A DNA stretch of 64,000 bases. It comes from CAVVKW01 sp963749035 (GTDB lineage Bacteria > Verrucomicrobiota > Verrucomicrobiia > Chthoniobacterales > JAATET01). Position numbers and translations under genes: made by a program. The number at the start of each line of letters is the position of its first letter. Within the stretch, counting starts at the first letter, position 1. Below, one piece after another: positions 27,699-35,383 of the stretch. The notes below the pieces were generated by a model. It saw nothing but the letters and a program-made list of their open reading frames with translations, had not been told where the DNA came from and searched no databases. Location: contig CAVVKW010000004.1 of the NCBI GenBank assembly GCA_963749035.1, forward strand, positions 310,001-374,000, given 5' to 3'.

Positions 27699-27725
27699 CC
27701 CCTCGCGGCGGAAAGCTGCGAGGGG
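27699..27725 (-). terminator. Hairpin downstream of the DUF6515-like lipoprotein gene
   Basis: Perfect 8-bp arms CCCCTCGC (27699-27706) and GCGAGGGG (27718-27725) enclose an 11-base loop, 21 bases past the stop at 27746. There is no strong U-tract, so termination may be partial or rho-assisted; the hairpin could serve both strands. Confidence 0.5.
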
Positions 27726-27745
27726 TTCTGACGAAGTTTCGGAAT

Positions 27746-28240
27746 TTAGAATGGTGATTCGACGGTCACGTAGCCACTGCCCGCGGAGTCGCGGACGTAG
27801 GTGTTGCCCCCGAGGATGTAGTAGTCGCGCCCGTTGTAGTTGCGCGTCTGGTAGCCGGAGGGAAGGGTGTTGACGACTTGGGAGCTGGGTCCGCTGGGAT
27901 TGCGAACGACGCCGGTCCGCACGGGCGGAGCGTTGGTGGCGAGGTAGTCAGAAGATGCCGGATCGTTGACGACGGTGTAGCCGTTCGTGTCGCGGGTGTA
28001 GTAAACGTCGTCGGCGAGGTAATAATCCTGACCGGCGACGCTGCGGGTCGTGTAGGTGCTCGGCAGTGTCCGGACGGTGGTGCCGGGCTGGACGGTCGAT
28101 ACCGACGTGCGGCTGCTGCGCGTCGTGGTCGTTGCGATATCGTCGTCCTCGAAGTCGGCGACTTCGGTGACGCAAGCGGTGAGGAGGAGGCTGGTGCCGG
28201 CGAGAAGCGCGGCGCAAGGTGTGGCGAAGTTGAGTTTCAT
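27746..28240 (-). CDS. Lipoprotein with two YY-containing repeats (DUF6515-like)
   Basis: The protein has 164 residues with a lipoprotein signal (LLAGTSLLLTAC, Cys at about 23). Two similar units follow: LPSTYTTRSVAGQDYYLADD / VYYTRDTNGYTVV and LPSGYQTRNYNGRDYYILGG / NTYVRDSAGSGYVTV. The pattern of a short Tyr-rich beta hairpin matches the DUF6515 family of Gram-negative envelope proteins. The segments between repeats are Thr/Ser-rich. The function is unknown and probably structural, in the outer membrane or periplasm. Confidence 0.75.
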   Translation of the reverse strand: MKLNFATPCAALLAGTSLLLTACVTEVADFEDDDIATTTTRSSRTSVSTVQPGTTVRTLPSTYTTRSVAGQDYYLADDVYYTRDTNGYTVVNDPASSDYLATNAPPVRTGVVRNPSGPSSQVVNTLPSGYQTRNYNGRDYYILGGNTYVRDSAGSGYVTVESPF

Positions 28241-28369
28241 GATGTGGTTGGGTTTTCGAATTGCCGGTCCATCGGAGGGGCAGGTTGAGGATGTATCGCG
28301 CGGCGAACGGAATTCATGCGGGTTTATTTTCTAAGGAAACCCGGAGTTGCCCGTTGACTGGGAAGAACG

Positions 28370-28672
28370 GTGACGTCCGAATCCGTTATCCGCACTGCGC
28401 TGGAGCGCTACGAAAAGCCGTTGGTTGCCTACGCCGCGGGAATCGCGGGAGATCTGGGGTCGGCGAGGGACGCGGTGCAGGAAACGTTCCTGCGACTGAG
28501 TCGGCAGGACGTCGTGGCGTTGGAACCGCGGTTGGCGCCCTGGTTGTTTTTCGTGTGTCGGAACTGCGCGCTGGACCACCGGCGGAAGGTGGTGCGGTTC
28601 GCTGACTCGAATTGGCTGGCTCGGAGGAGCTGCTGCGTGAGCTGGAGGGGACAACGGAGTTTACCGATCTGA
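28370..28672 (+). pseudogene. ECF sigma factor, region 2 only
   Basis: It starts at GTG 28370. ALERYEKPLVAYAAGIAGDL, ARDAVQETFLRL and WLFFVCRNCALDHRRK form a clear sigma-70 region 2 (core binding and -10 recognition). Region 4, needed for -35 recognition, is missing: after VVRFADSNWLA the frame reads nonsense and stops. From about 28612 a different frame encodes the inner part of the downstream von Willebrand protein. A deletion that removed the sigma C-terminus and the next gene's start explains this. It is presumably non-functional. Confidence 0.75.
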
Positions 28673-29974
28673 TCAAAGACGCACCTCAGAAAACGGGCTT
28701 GAAGGCCGATCAACGCGCGGATCTGGTCGCGCGATGTGACGCGGAGTTGGCGGCGAGGCGGCAGCGGCGGGGTCGCTGGCGGGATGCTGCGGTGATCGGC
28801 GGCAGCTTTGCGGCGGCGGCTTGCGTGGTGGTGTTTTTCGTTTTTCAGGTTTCGCATCGTCCGGAGTCGCCGGAGTTTGAAGGGGGGATGAGAGATTTTG
28901 TCGCGGCGGATGAGGTCGTGGTGGAGCTTCCGCACGCCACAGCTGCCGAAAGGCCGTTGTCTGAGACCGCCTTTCAAACAACCACTTCCAATTTGAATCC
29001 AACGGCTTCGTTGTCTGGGACGGTATATCAATTCGATCTCACGCAGAGCCGCAGAGGCGCAGAGATGGTTGGTGATCGGGGGCTCACGCGAAGGCGCGAG
29101 GGCGCGAAGGGGGGTGAGCAGACCATCGCATCGTCCGGGCAAGGTGGGATGCAAGCGTTGGGGGAAAGTGAATCGGAGGGCTTCGGTTCATACCGGAATC
29201 GGCGCCAGACTCTCGTGTCTGCCAGCGGGAGAGATGCCGAGCAGGTCGTCATTCAGGACGGTACCACGGGGGCCTACGATTCGATTTCGGAAAATGGCTG
29301 CCAGCAGGTGGCGGACGAGGCGCTGTCGACGTTCTCGATCGACGTCGATACCGCGAGTTACGCAAACGTCCGGAGGTTCTTGCGAGACGAGCGGCGTCCG
29401 CCGGAGGGGGCGGTGCGGATCGAGGAGCTGATCAACTATTTCCCCTACGAATACGCGCAGCCGGAGGCTGCTGAGGTGCCGTTCGCGGTGACGACGGACG
29501 TGACGCGGGCTCCGTGGGATCCGTCGCGGTTGCTGGCGCGGATCGGGCTGCAGGGTCGGGAAATCGCGAAGGATGCGCTGCCGGCTAGCAATCTGGTGTT
29601 CCTGATCGACGTGTCGGGTTCGATGCAGTCGGCGGACAAGCTCCCGCTCCTCAAGCGCTCGCTGCTCAAGCTGGTGGAAGAGCTGCGGGAGGGTGATCGC
29701 GTGGCGATCGTGACGTACGCGGGAGCTTCCGGGCTGGCGCTGGAGTCGACGGACGCGGCGGACAAGACGACGATCCGCGAGGCGATCGAGCAACTCGGAG
29801 CGGGTGGTTCGACGAACGGTGCGGCCGGAATCGGCAGGCTCACGACACGGCGCGGATGCACTTCTTCGATGAGGGGAACAACCGGGTGATCCTGTGCACG
29901 GACGGGGACTTCAACGTTGGGACGACGAGTCGGGGTGAACTGGAGGAGTTGATCGAGAAGGAGTGCGGGTCGGC
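28612..29974 (+). pseudogene. YfbK-like von Willebrand A protein, truncated at both ends
   Basis: The frame to 29889 has a membrane segment (residues ~58-78), a disordered part carrying inserted repeats, then ENGCQQVADEALSTFSIDVD / TASYANVRRFL and a VWA domain with the MIDAS motif DVSGS (near residue 340). After GAGGSTNGAAGI a frameshift/deletion (~29838) occurs. The proper sequence resumes in another frame (MHFFDEGNNRVILCTDGDFN) and ends at ~29974 against the convergent gene, short of the usual ~550+ residues. The N-terminus is fused out of frame to the sigma fragment. Intact relatives sit beside ECF sigma factors in Bacteroidetes and Verrucomicrobia; their role is unclear. Confidence 0.8.
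29038..29109 (+). repeat. Two dispersed-repeat units inserted in the VWA coding frame
   Basis: CTCACGCAGAGCCGCAGAGG (29038 on) and CTCACGCGAAGGCGCGAGGG (29082 on) match the intergenic families at 8307 and 55889. Here they are translated in frame as SRRGAEMV and RRREGAKGG within the disordered region. Confidence 0.85.
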
Positions 29975-30499
29975 TCAGCGGTTCTCGAGCGCGGCCTTCA
30001 TGGCCGCGCGGTAGGCCTCGTCAGCTTCCGCGCGTTCTTGAGGCGTGGTGGCGCGCTCGAGATTTTCTCGGGCGCGGATGACATCGGGTTCGTCCTTCAC
30101 GGCTTCACGGGCGACGAGGAGTTCCTGACGATCTTTGCGGTCGAGGCCCGCGATGCCCTTCGGGCGTTGTTTGATTTCGTCGCCGAAGCGGGCTTTCGGG
30201 ACCTCGGTCTTGATGGCCTCGCGAAGGCCGGGGTCGATTTCGAACGTGGCCTCGCGGACGCGGGCTCGGAGGTCTTGGGCCTCGCGATTGAGCTTCTCGC
30301 GCGCTTCGCGGATGCCGGGTTCGGCCATCGCTTTCTCCTGCGCGGCTCGGGCCCGCTCGCGGAGTTCATCCGGAAGTTTGTTCAGGAGCGCGCGGTCGAT
30401 GGGCGGGCGGGAATCGTTGAGGGTGGCTGGATGTTGCGGCTTGGCGAGTAGGGTGGTGGCGGAGAGGAGGAGCGCGGCAGCGGGGAGGAGACGTCTCAT
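29975..30499 (-). CDS. Secreted charged helical protein of unknown function (174 aa)
   Basis: The signal peptide is RRLLPAAALLLSATTLLA. The mature part is almost wholly charged helix, rich in Arg, Glu and Ala (DELRERARAAQEKAMAEPGI; EAREKLNREAQDLRARVREA), consistent with a coiled coil. ATG 30499 is preferred because the signal peptide begins there. The gene follows guaD by 44 bases on the same strand. Its 3' end abuts the truncated von Willebrand pseudogene. No family is recognised. Confidence 0.7.
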   Translation of the reverse strand: MRRLLPAAALLLSATTLLAKPQHPATLNDSRPPIDRALLNKLPDELRERARAAQEKAMAEPGIREAREKLNREAQDLRARVREATFEIDPGLREAIKTEVPKARFGDEIKQRPKGIAGLDRKDRQELLVAREAVKDEPDVIRARENLERATTPQERAEADEAYRAAMKAALENR

Positions 30500-30543
30500 G
30501 AACGATCCAACCCGCGCCGAGTGGAAGAGTTGCGCCGGGATGC

Positions 30544-31881
30544 TCAGAGCAGAAGCGGCTCGGGAGCGCGCCAGACGGATCGGCCGCGGACGAAGGTTTC
30601 GATGACCGACGCCGAGTTCCCGCGGTAGGTGAGGAGCGTGAGGATCTCCTCGGCGGTCAGGTCGGCGTGGAGGTGGCCGCGGCGGTTGTAGGGGAGGGCC
30701 TGGGCGAGGTCGAGGACGGCGACGTCGGCGTCCTTCCCGATGTCGATGGAGCCGATGAGGGAGCCCTTGCCGAGAGCTTCGGCGCCGCCCTGCGTGGCGA
30801 GGTGGAAAATTTCGGCCTCGGTCGGGATGCGGGTGTTGGGCTCGAAAAACGATCGCGCCTTCTGGCCTTCGACGGCGGAGCGCATGACCTGCCAGAGATT
30901 GAGTTCGGGTCCGCCGGCGACGTCGCTGCCGAGGCCGATGCGGGCTCCGGCGTCGAGCATGCGGGTGAGCGGCATGATGCCGCTGTTGAGAAAGAGGTTC
31001 GACGTCGGGCAGTGAGCGATCACGGATTCCGTTTCGACGACGCGTTCGAGTTCGTCGTCCGCGAGGTGGATGCAATGGCCGAAGACGGAGCGGGGGCCGA
31101 GGAGACCGCAGCGCTCGTAAACGCCGGTGTAGTGGGGGTCGTCCGGGAAGCGCTCGGCGACGGCGGCGATCTCGCCCGCGTTTTCGGAGAGGTGCGTTTG
31201 GACGTAGGCACCGTATTTCTGCGCGAGGTCGGCTGCGCCTTGCATCATGGCGGCGGTGCAGGTGACGGCGAAGCGCGGGCTGAAGGCGTATTCGAGGCGA
31301 CCGTCGTCGTGGCCGTGCCAGCGGCGGCAGAGGCGTTCGCTCTGGGCGAGGGAGAGGGGAAGAATTTGCTCGGAGGGCAGGTCGCCGTAGCTGCCGTCGT
31401 CCATCATGACCTTGCCGAGGATGACGCGAAGGCCGCTGGCGTCGGCGGCTTCGAAGGCGACGTCGCAGCTTTCCTCGTAGATCGTCGCGTAAAGCATCGC
31501 GGTGGTGGTGCCGTGGCGGGCGAGAGCTTCGAAGAAGAGGGGGGCTTCGTCTCGGGCGGTGGCGGCGTTAAACTGGCGCTCGAGCGGAAAGACGTGGCGC
31601 TGGAGCCAAGGGAGGAGACCGTCTTCGACGCGGGCGACGGCGGGGAACTGGGGGAGGTGAGCATGAACGTCGATGAGACCGGGGATGATGACGGCTTCCG
31701 GCGAGTGGAGCCAAAGGACGCCCTTGGCTTCCGGCGTGCGGCGGACTTCGTCCCACGGGCCGACGGCGGCGATGCGGCCGTCCTCGATGAGAATGGCGCC
31801 GTCGCGGACGCCACGGACCGTGCCGCGGGTTGGCGTGTCGATGAGGTGACCGCGGAGGCCTTTGATGGATGGCTTGAGCAT
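30544..31881 (-). CDS. guaD: Guanine deaminase
   Basis: The protein has 445 residues from ATG 31881, in the amidohydrolase superfamily. Metal ligands are visible in GLIDVHAHLPQF (HxH), QTHLSENAGE (His), FGHCIHL (His) and LGSDVAGG (Asp), with the TRHGTTT-like ARHGTTTAMLY block. VHAHLPQF, FAVTCT and HCPTSNLFLNSG are typical of guanine deaminases, which turn guanine to xanthine. It begins 2 bases after the histidine kinase stop, so it is part of the response regulator-kinase operon, an unusual partner for a PhoR-like sensor. Confidence 0.9.
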   Translation of the reverse strand: MLKPSIKGLRGHLIDTPTRGTVRGVRDGAILIEDGRIAAVGPWDEVRRTPEAKGVLWLHSPEAVIIPGLIDVHAHLPQFPAVARVEDGLLPWLQRHVFPLERQFNAATARDEAPLFFEALARHGTTTAMLYATIYEESCDVAFEAADASGLRVILGKVMMDDGSYGDLPSEQILPLSLAQSERLCRRWHGHDDGRLEYAFSPRFAVTCTAAMMQGAADLAQKYGAYVQTHLSENAGEIAAVAERFPDDPHYTGVYERCGLLGPRSVFGHCIHLADDELERVVETESVIAHCPTSNLFLNSGIMPLTRMLDAGARIGLGSDVAGGPELNLWQVMRSAVEGQKARSFFEPNTRIPTEAEIFHLATQGGAEALGKGSLIGSIDIGKDADVAVLDLAQALPYNRRGHLHADLTAEEILTLLTYRGNSASVIETFVRGRSVWRAPEPLLL

Positions 31882-31883
31882 GA

Positions 31884-33179
31884 CTATTTGCGGGTGGGCG
31901 AAGAGATCGGCAGAACGACGCGAAAGCTCGAGCCCGCTCCGGGTGTGCTCCGTAGGCTCACGTGGCCACCGTGAGCCATGGTGACATTCTTGACGATGGA
32001 GAGGCCGAGGCCGGTGCCGCCGGCGTCGCGGGATCGATCCTTGTGCACGCGGTAGAAGCGTTCGAAGACGTGCGGCTGGTCTTCGTAGGGGATGCCGGGC
32101 CCGTCGTCCGTGAAGGTCACCTCGACCTCGTTGCCGCGGTGACGACCGACGACGCGGACCATCGCGTCGGGGCGGGAGCCGTATTGCAGGGCGTTGGTGA
32201 GAAGATTGACGAAGACTTGTTCGATTCGCAGTGAGTCGACCTCGGCGAACTCTGCCTCGGGTTCGAACTCCAACTCCACCGAGACCGCCTGCTCGGCGAG
32301 TTGGGCTTCGTGTTGCTCGACGACGCGGGCGACGAGTTCGCGGAGATTCGTGTGGTGGAGGTCGAGCTCGACGGATTGGTATTCCATCCGCGAAATGGTG
32401 AGGAGGTCGTCGATGAGGAGGGTCAGGCGTTCGCCGTGCTTTTGCATGACGGCGAGTGAGCGGCGGGCCATGGCGGGGTCGTCGATCGCCCCGTCGAGTA
32501 GCGTTTCGACGTAGCCGATGATGATGGCGAGAGGGGTGCGGAATTCGTGCGAGACGTTGGCGACGAATTCGCGGCGGACGGTTTCGAGGGTGCGAACTTC
32601 GGTGACGTCGTTGAAGACCACGAGTGCCCCGACGGGGTTGGCACCACCGGAGGGGAGAAGTGGGGCTACGTTGACGCGAAAGTAACGGTCGGGCAGGCCG
32701 GCGCGGCTGCGGGCGTCGGTGTGGAATTCGAGGTTGAGCGGTCGGCACTCGGAGATCGCGCGTTCGACGCCGCTGACGAGACCGTGCTCGCGAAAGACCT
32801 CGATGACGGTGCGATTGATGGGAGACTGCGTGAGGTCGAACATCGAGAAGAGAGCGTCGTTCGCGAGGCGGATGCGAAGGCCCGGGTCAACGATGAGAAT
32901 GCCCTCGACCATGCTGCTGAGAATCGCGCGCAGGCTGAAGACTTCGTCAGCGAGCTGGCGGCGTTGGTTACGGAGCTGGTCGGAAATCTCACTGAGGTGG
33001 GAGGCCATTTCGCGGAAGGCGGGGCGGGAGGAGCGGATGATCGGCACGTTCGCCTCCATCCCTTGCACGGCCGCGAGGGCGGCTTGGACGTCGGTGATGG
33101 GTCTAACCCACGCCCGCCAGACCCACAGGGCACCGGAGGCGAGGGCGAAGGCGGCGACGAGCGCGAGAAAGATCGTCAT
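31884..33179 (-). CDS. Sensor histidine kinase, PhoR-like
   Basis: The protein has 431 residues. One N-terminal membrane segment (LALVAAFALASGALWVWRAW) is followed by a HAMP-like linker and coiled coil (~25-80). A PAS domain (~85-195), the HisKA dimerisation domain with phosphoacceptor His211 (FVANVSHEFRTPLAI) and the HATPase domain follow, with N, G1 and G2 boxes (NLLTNALQY, DDGPGIP, GGTGLGLSIVK). There is no periplasmic sensor loop, which matches PhoR-type phosphate sensing through PstSCAB/PhoU. Its ATG overlaps the regulator stop as ATGA. The signal is inferred only by family. Confidence 0.92.
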   Translation of the reverse strand: MTIFLALVAAFALASGALWVWRAWVRPITDVQAALAAVQGMEANVPIIRSSRPAFREMASHLSEISDQLRNQRRQLADEVFSLRAILSSMVEGILIVDPGLRIRLANDALFSMFDLTQSPINRTVIEVFREHGLVSGVERAISECRPLNLEFHTDARSRAGLPDRYFRVNVAPLLPSGGANPVGALVVFNDVTEVRTLETVRREFVANVSHEFRTPLAIIIGYVETLLDGAIDDPAMARRSLAVMQKHGERLTLLIDDLLTISRMEYQSVELDLHHTNLRELVARVVEQHEAQLAEQAVSVELEFEPEAEFAEVDSLRIEQVFVNLLTNALQYGSRPDAMVRVVGRHRGNEVEVTFTDDGPGIPYEDQPHVFERFYRVHKDRSRDAGGTGLGLSIVKNVTMAHGGHVSLRSTPGAGSSFRVVLPISSPTRK

Positions 33180-33862
33180 TCCGCGGCGGTGCGGAAGCGG
33201 TAACCTTCGCCGCGGATGGTCTCGATGCGAGAGGCGGCGGCGCCGAGTTTGTCCCGGAGGCGGCGCATGTGGGTGTCGACCGTGCGGGTGTCGATGGCGT
33301 TCTGATAGCCCCACACGTCGTAGAGAAGGGTCTCGCGGGACTGGGTGCGTCCCCGGCGTTCGATCAGCAGATTCAGCAATTTGAATTCGGTCGTGGTCAG
33401 CTCGAGACGGGTGCCCTTGAGGCGGATTTCGAAGGCGCCTTTGTCGATGAGGAAATCACCGACCTCCACGTGATCGGAGCGGTCGGCGGTGCGCAGGCGA
33501 CGAAGGACGGCCTGGGTGCGGAGGACGAGTTCCTTCGGGCTGAAAGGCTTGGTGACGTAATCGTCGGCACCGAGTTCGAGGCCCTGAATCCGTTGTTCCG
33601 CCTCGACCTTGGCGGTGAGCATGATGACGGGGATGGCCGCGGTCTCGGCGTCTTCCTTGAGGGAGCGACAGACCTTTTCACCGGACATCTCCGGCATCAT
33701 GAGGTCGAGAATGATGACGTCGGGGCGGAGTTCGTGGGCGAGCTTGAGGCCATCGAGGCCGTTGACCGCGGTGTGCACGGTGAATCCGGCGCGATTGAGG
33801 TTGTAGCGGAGCAAATCCACGACGTCCTGTTCGTCGTCGACCACGAGGACCGTATCAGACAT
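33176..33862 (-). CDS. OmpR/PhoB-family response regulator
   Basis: The protein has 228 residues. The receiver domain (1-120) has acidic residues VVDDEQD, phosphoacceptor Asp53 (VIILDLMMPEMSGE) and conserved Lys (DDYVTKPFSPKEL). The winged-helix DNA-binding domain (~135-225) includes ELTTTEFKLLNLLIERRGR and VDTHMRRLRDKLG. LLRYNLNRAGFTVHTA is especially PhoB/PhoP-like. It controls genes by binding direct repeats near -35. It is translationally coupled to the kinase. Phosphate starvation control is the likely but unproven role. Confidence 0.93.
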   Translation of the reverse strand: MSDTVLVVDDEQDVVDLLRYNLNRAGFTVHTAVNGLDGLKLAHELRPDVIILDLMMPEMSGEKVCRSLKEDAETAAIPVIMLTAKVEAEQRIQGLELGADDYVTKPFSPKELVLRTQAVLRRLRTADRSDHVEVGDFLIDKGAFEIRLKGTRLELTTTEFKLLNLLIERRGRTQSRETLLYDVWGYQNAIDTRTVDTHMRRLRDKLGAAASRIETIRGEGYRFRTAAE

Positions 33863-34268
33863 GAGCGGGTGGGTGTGGGTGGTGGTTGGCGGTGAGGTGG
33901 AGCCAAGGAGTTGGCATCATCACGCGGAACACTCAACAACAATCCGGGCGATTGGGAAGGAGGGGATGGTAGATCTCGAAAGAAAAATTCCGGGGTGGAA
34001 ATGATTCGGGCCACCCAGCGGAAGATCAGAAAACAAAGAAAAACTGAACCGCGGTGGCCCGAATCGCTGCCTTAACCGATATCTTTGACCCACGAGGTGG
34101 GGAGGTGTTCAAAAAATATAAAAGATTTTGTGATTTTTTTGATCAACGGGTCGCGTTAAAGCCAACGCGCTCGAAAGAACCGGGGGATGAACCCCCGTCG
34201 ATCACCGGCTCCGGTCGGGCGATCGCGAAACAGCAACGACGAGTTCGGGCGAAAACTTGATTTCAGAT
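33863..34268. other. Divergent intergenic region between the two-component operon and pfkA
   Basis: About 400 bases without a gene. The left half is ordinary; 34003-34065 forms a long hairpin (separate entry); 34105-34145 is strikingly AT-rich (TTCAAAAAATATAAAAGATT and TTGTGATTTTTTTG) and probably holds pfkA promoter elements. No Pho box is evident by eye. Confidence 0.5.
34003..34065. other. Long hairpin with 13-bp perfect arms, candidate structured RNA
   Basis: GATTCGGGCCACC (34003-34015) and GGTGGCCCGAATC (34053-34065) are exact complements. Adjacent GCGG/CCGC bases can extend the stem across a 2-base bulge. The loop is A-rich (about 28 bases). There is no U-tract after either arm, so it is not a standard terminator. 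It may be part of a 5' UTR element of pfkA, a small RNA or a protein-binding site. Confidence 0.5.
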
Positions 34269-35273
34269 ATGTTCAGAAAAATTGGCGTTATGACGTCCGG
34301 CGGCGATAGCCCCGGAATGAATCCAGCAGTCCGCGCGGTGGTTCGCACGGCGGCCTCGAAGGGCGTGAAGGTGGTGGGGATCCGCAACGGTTACGAGGGG
34401 CTCTACACCGGGGACCTGGTGAGCCTCGACGACCGGTCGATGTCATCGATTCTCGAGCGGGGTGGGACGATTCTACAGTCGAGCCGGTGCAAGCAATTCT
34501 ACACTCCGGAAGGGCGGGCGGAGGCGTTGGACAACGTCGGGTCCTACGGGATTGGCGGGTTGATCGTGATCGGTGGCGACGGATCGCTGACGGGTGCGCG
34601 GGAGCTTTCGCGGATGGGTCTGCCGACGATGGGGATTCCGGGAAGCATCGACAACGATCTCTACGGCACGGACATGTGCATCGGTGCGGACACCGCGGCG
34701 AACACTATCATGCAAATGATCGACAAGATCAAAGACACGGCGCGCTCGCATCGCCGGTGCTTTCTGGTGGAAGTGATGGGGCGGAGTTCCGGTTATCTTG
34801 CACTGACGACGGCGATCAGTGCCGGAGCGGAGATCGCGGTGATCCCGGAGTATCGCGTGAACGTTCCGCGGGTACTCGAGGTCTTGCACGACCGGGCGGA
34901 GTCGAGTCGGGACAACAGCATTATCGTGTTGGCCGAGGGGGTCTGTGAGGCGCACACGTTCGAGAAGTGGCTGCACGAGTCGACGGGCGACCGTGAGATC
35001 CGGCAGGAAGTGCGCAAGACGGTGCTTGGGCACGTTCAGCGCGGCGGGGTGCCGACGCATTTCGACCGATTGCTCGCGAGCCGGATGGGGGAACTGGCGG
35101 TGATGAGCTTACTGCAGGGCGAGACGGGATCGATGGTCGCTTTGCAGAAAAGCCGGGTGACGGTGGTGGACTTCGACTCGGTGCTGGGGCGGAAGAAACA
35201 TCCGGCGCCGGAGCTGATCCGGCTGGCGCGCAATCTCAACATCGAGTTTGGCGACGTGGTCGAGGCGGCGTAG
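34269..35273 (+). CDS. pfkA: ATP-dependent 6-phosphofructokinase
   Basis: The protein has 334 residues from ATG 34269 (FRKIGVMTSGGDSPGMN, aligned with E. coli PfkA); a TTG four codons earlier is possible. It phosphorylates fructose 6-phosphate. IVIGGDGSLTGA has Gly where pyrophosphate-dependent enzymes have Asp, which favours ATP. GIPGSIDNDLYGTD holds the catalytic base, and EVMGRSSGYLAL and RQEVRKTVLGHVQRGG are substrate-binding blocks. It is monocistronic. The upstream hairpin and AT-rich stretch may regulate it. Confidence 0.94.
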   Translation: MFRKIGVMTSGGDSPGMNPAVRAVVRTAASKGVKVVGIRNGYEGLYTGDLVSLDDRSMSSILERGGTILQSSRCKQFYTPEGRAEALDNVGSYGIGGLIVIGGDGSLTGARELSRMGLPTMGIPGSIDNDLYGTDMCIGADTAANTIMQMIDKIKDTARSHRRCFLVEVMGRSSGYLALTTAISAGAEIAVIPEYRVNVPRVLEVLHDRAESSRDNSIIVLAEGVCEAHTFEKWLHESTGDREIRQEVRKTVLGHVQRGGVPTHFDRLLASRMGELAVMSLLQGETGSMVALQKSRVTVVDFDSVLGRKKHPAPELIRLARNLNIEFGDVVEAA

Positions 35274-35383
35274 CGGTCTGAGTTCGATCCGAAGTCGTGG
35301 CGTGGGCTGACGGATCCCAGCAAGACGACGGCGTGCCGAGAGGGTGGGGTTCACCCGTCTCGCGGGGCATCGCTGCGGGTCGC

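Noticed and set aside
27699..27725. Strong intrinsic terminator
   Set aside because: The stem is good but there is no U-tract on either strand; kept only as a weak terminator entry.
34269..35273. Pyrophosphate-dependent phosphofructokinase
   Set aside because: The nucleotide loop reads GGDGS, with the Gly typical of ATP enzymes, not Asp.
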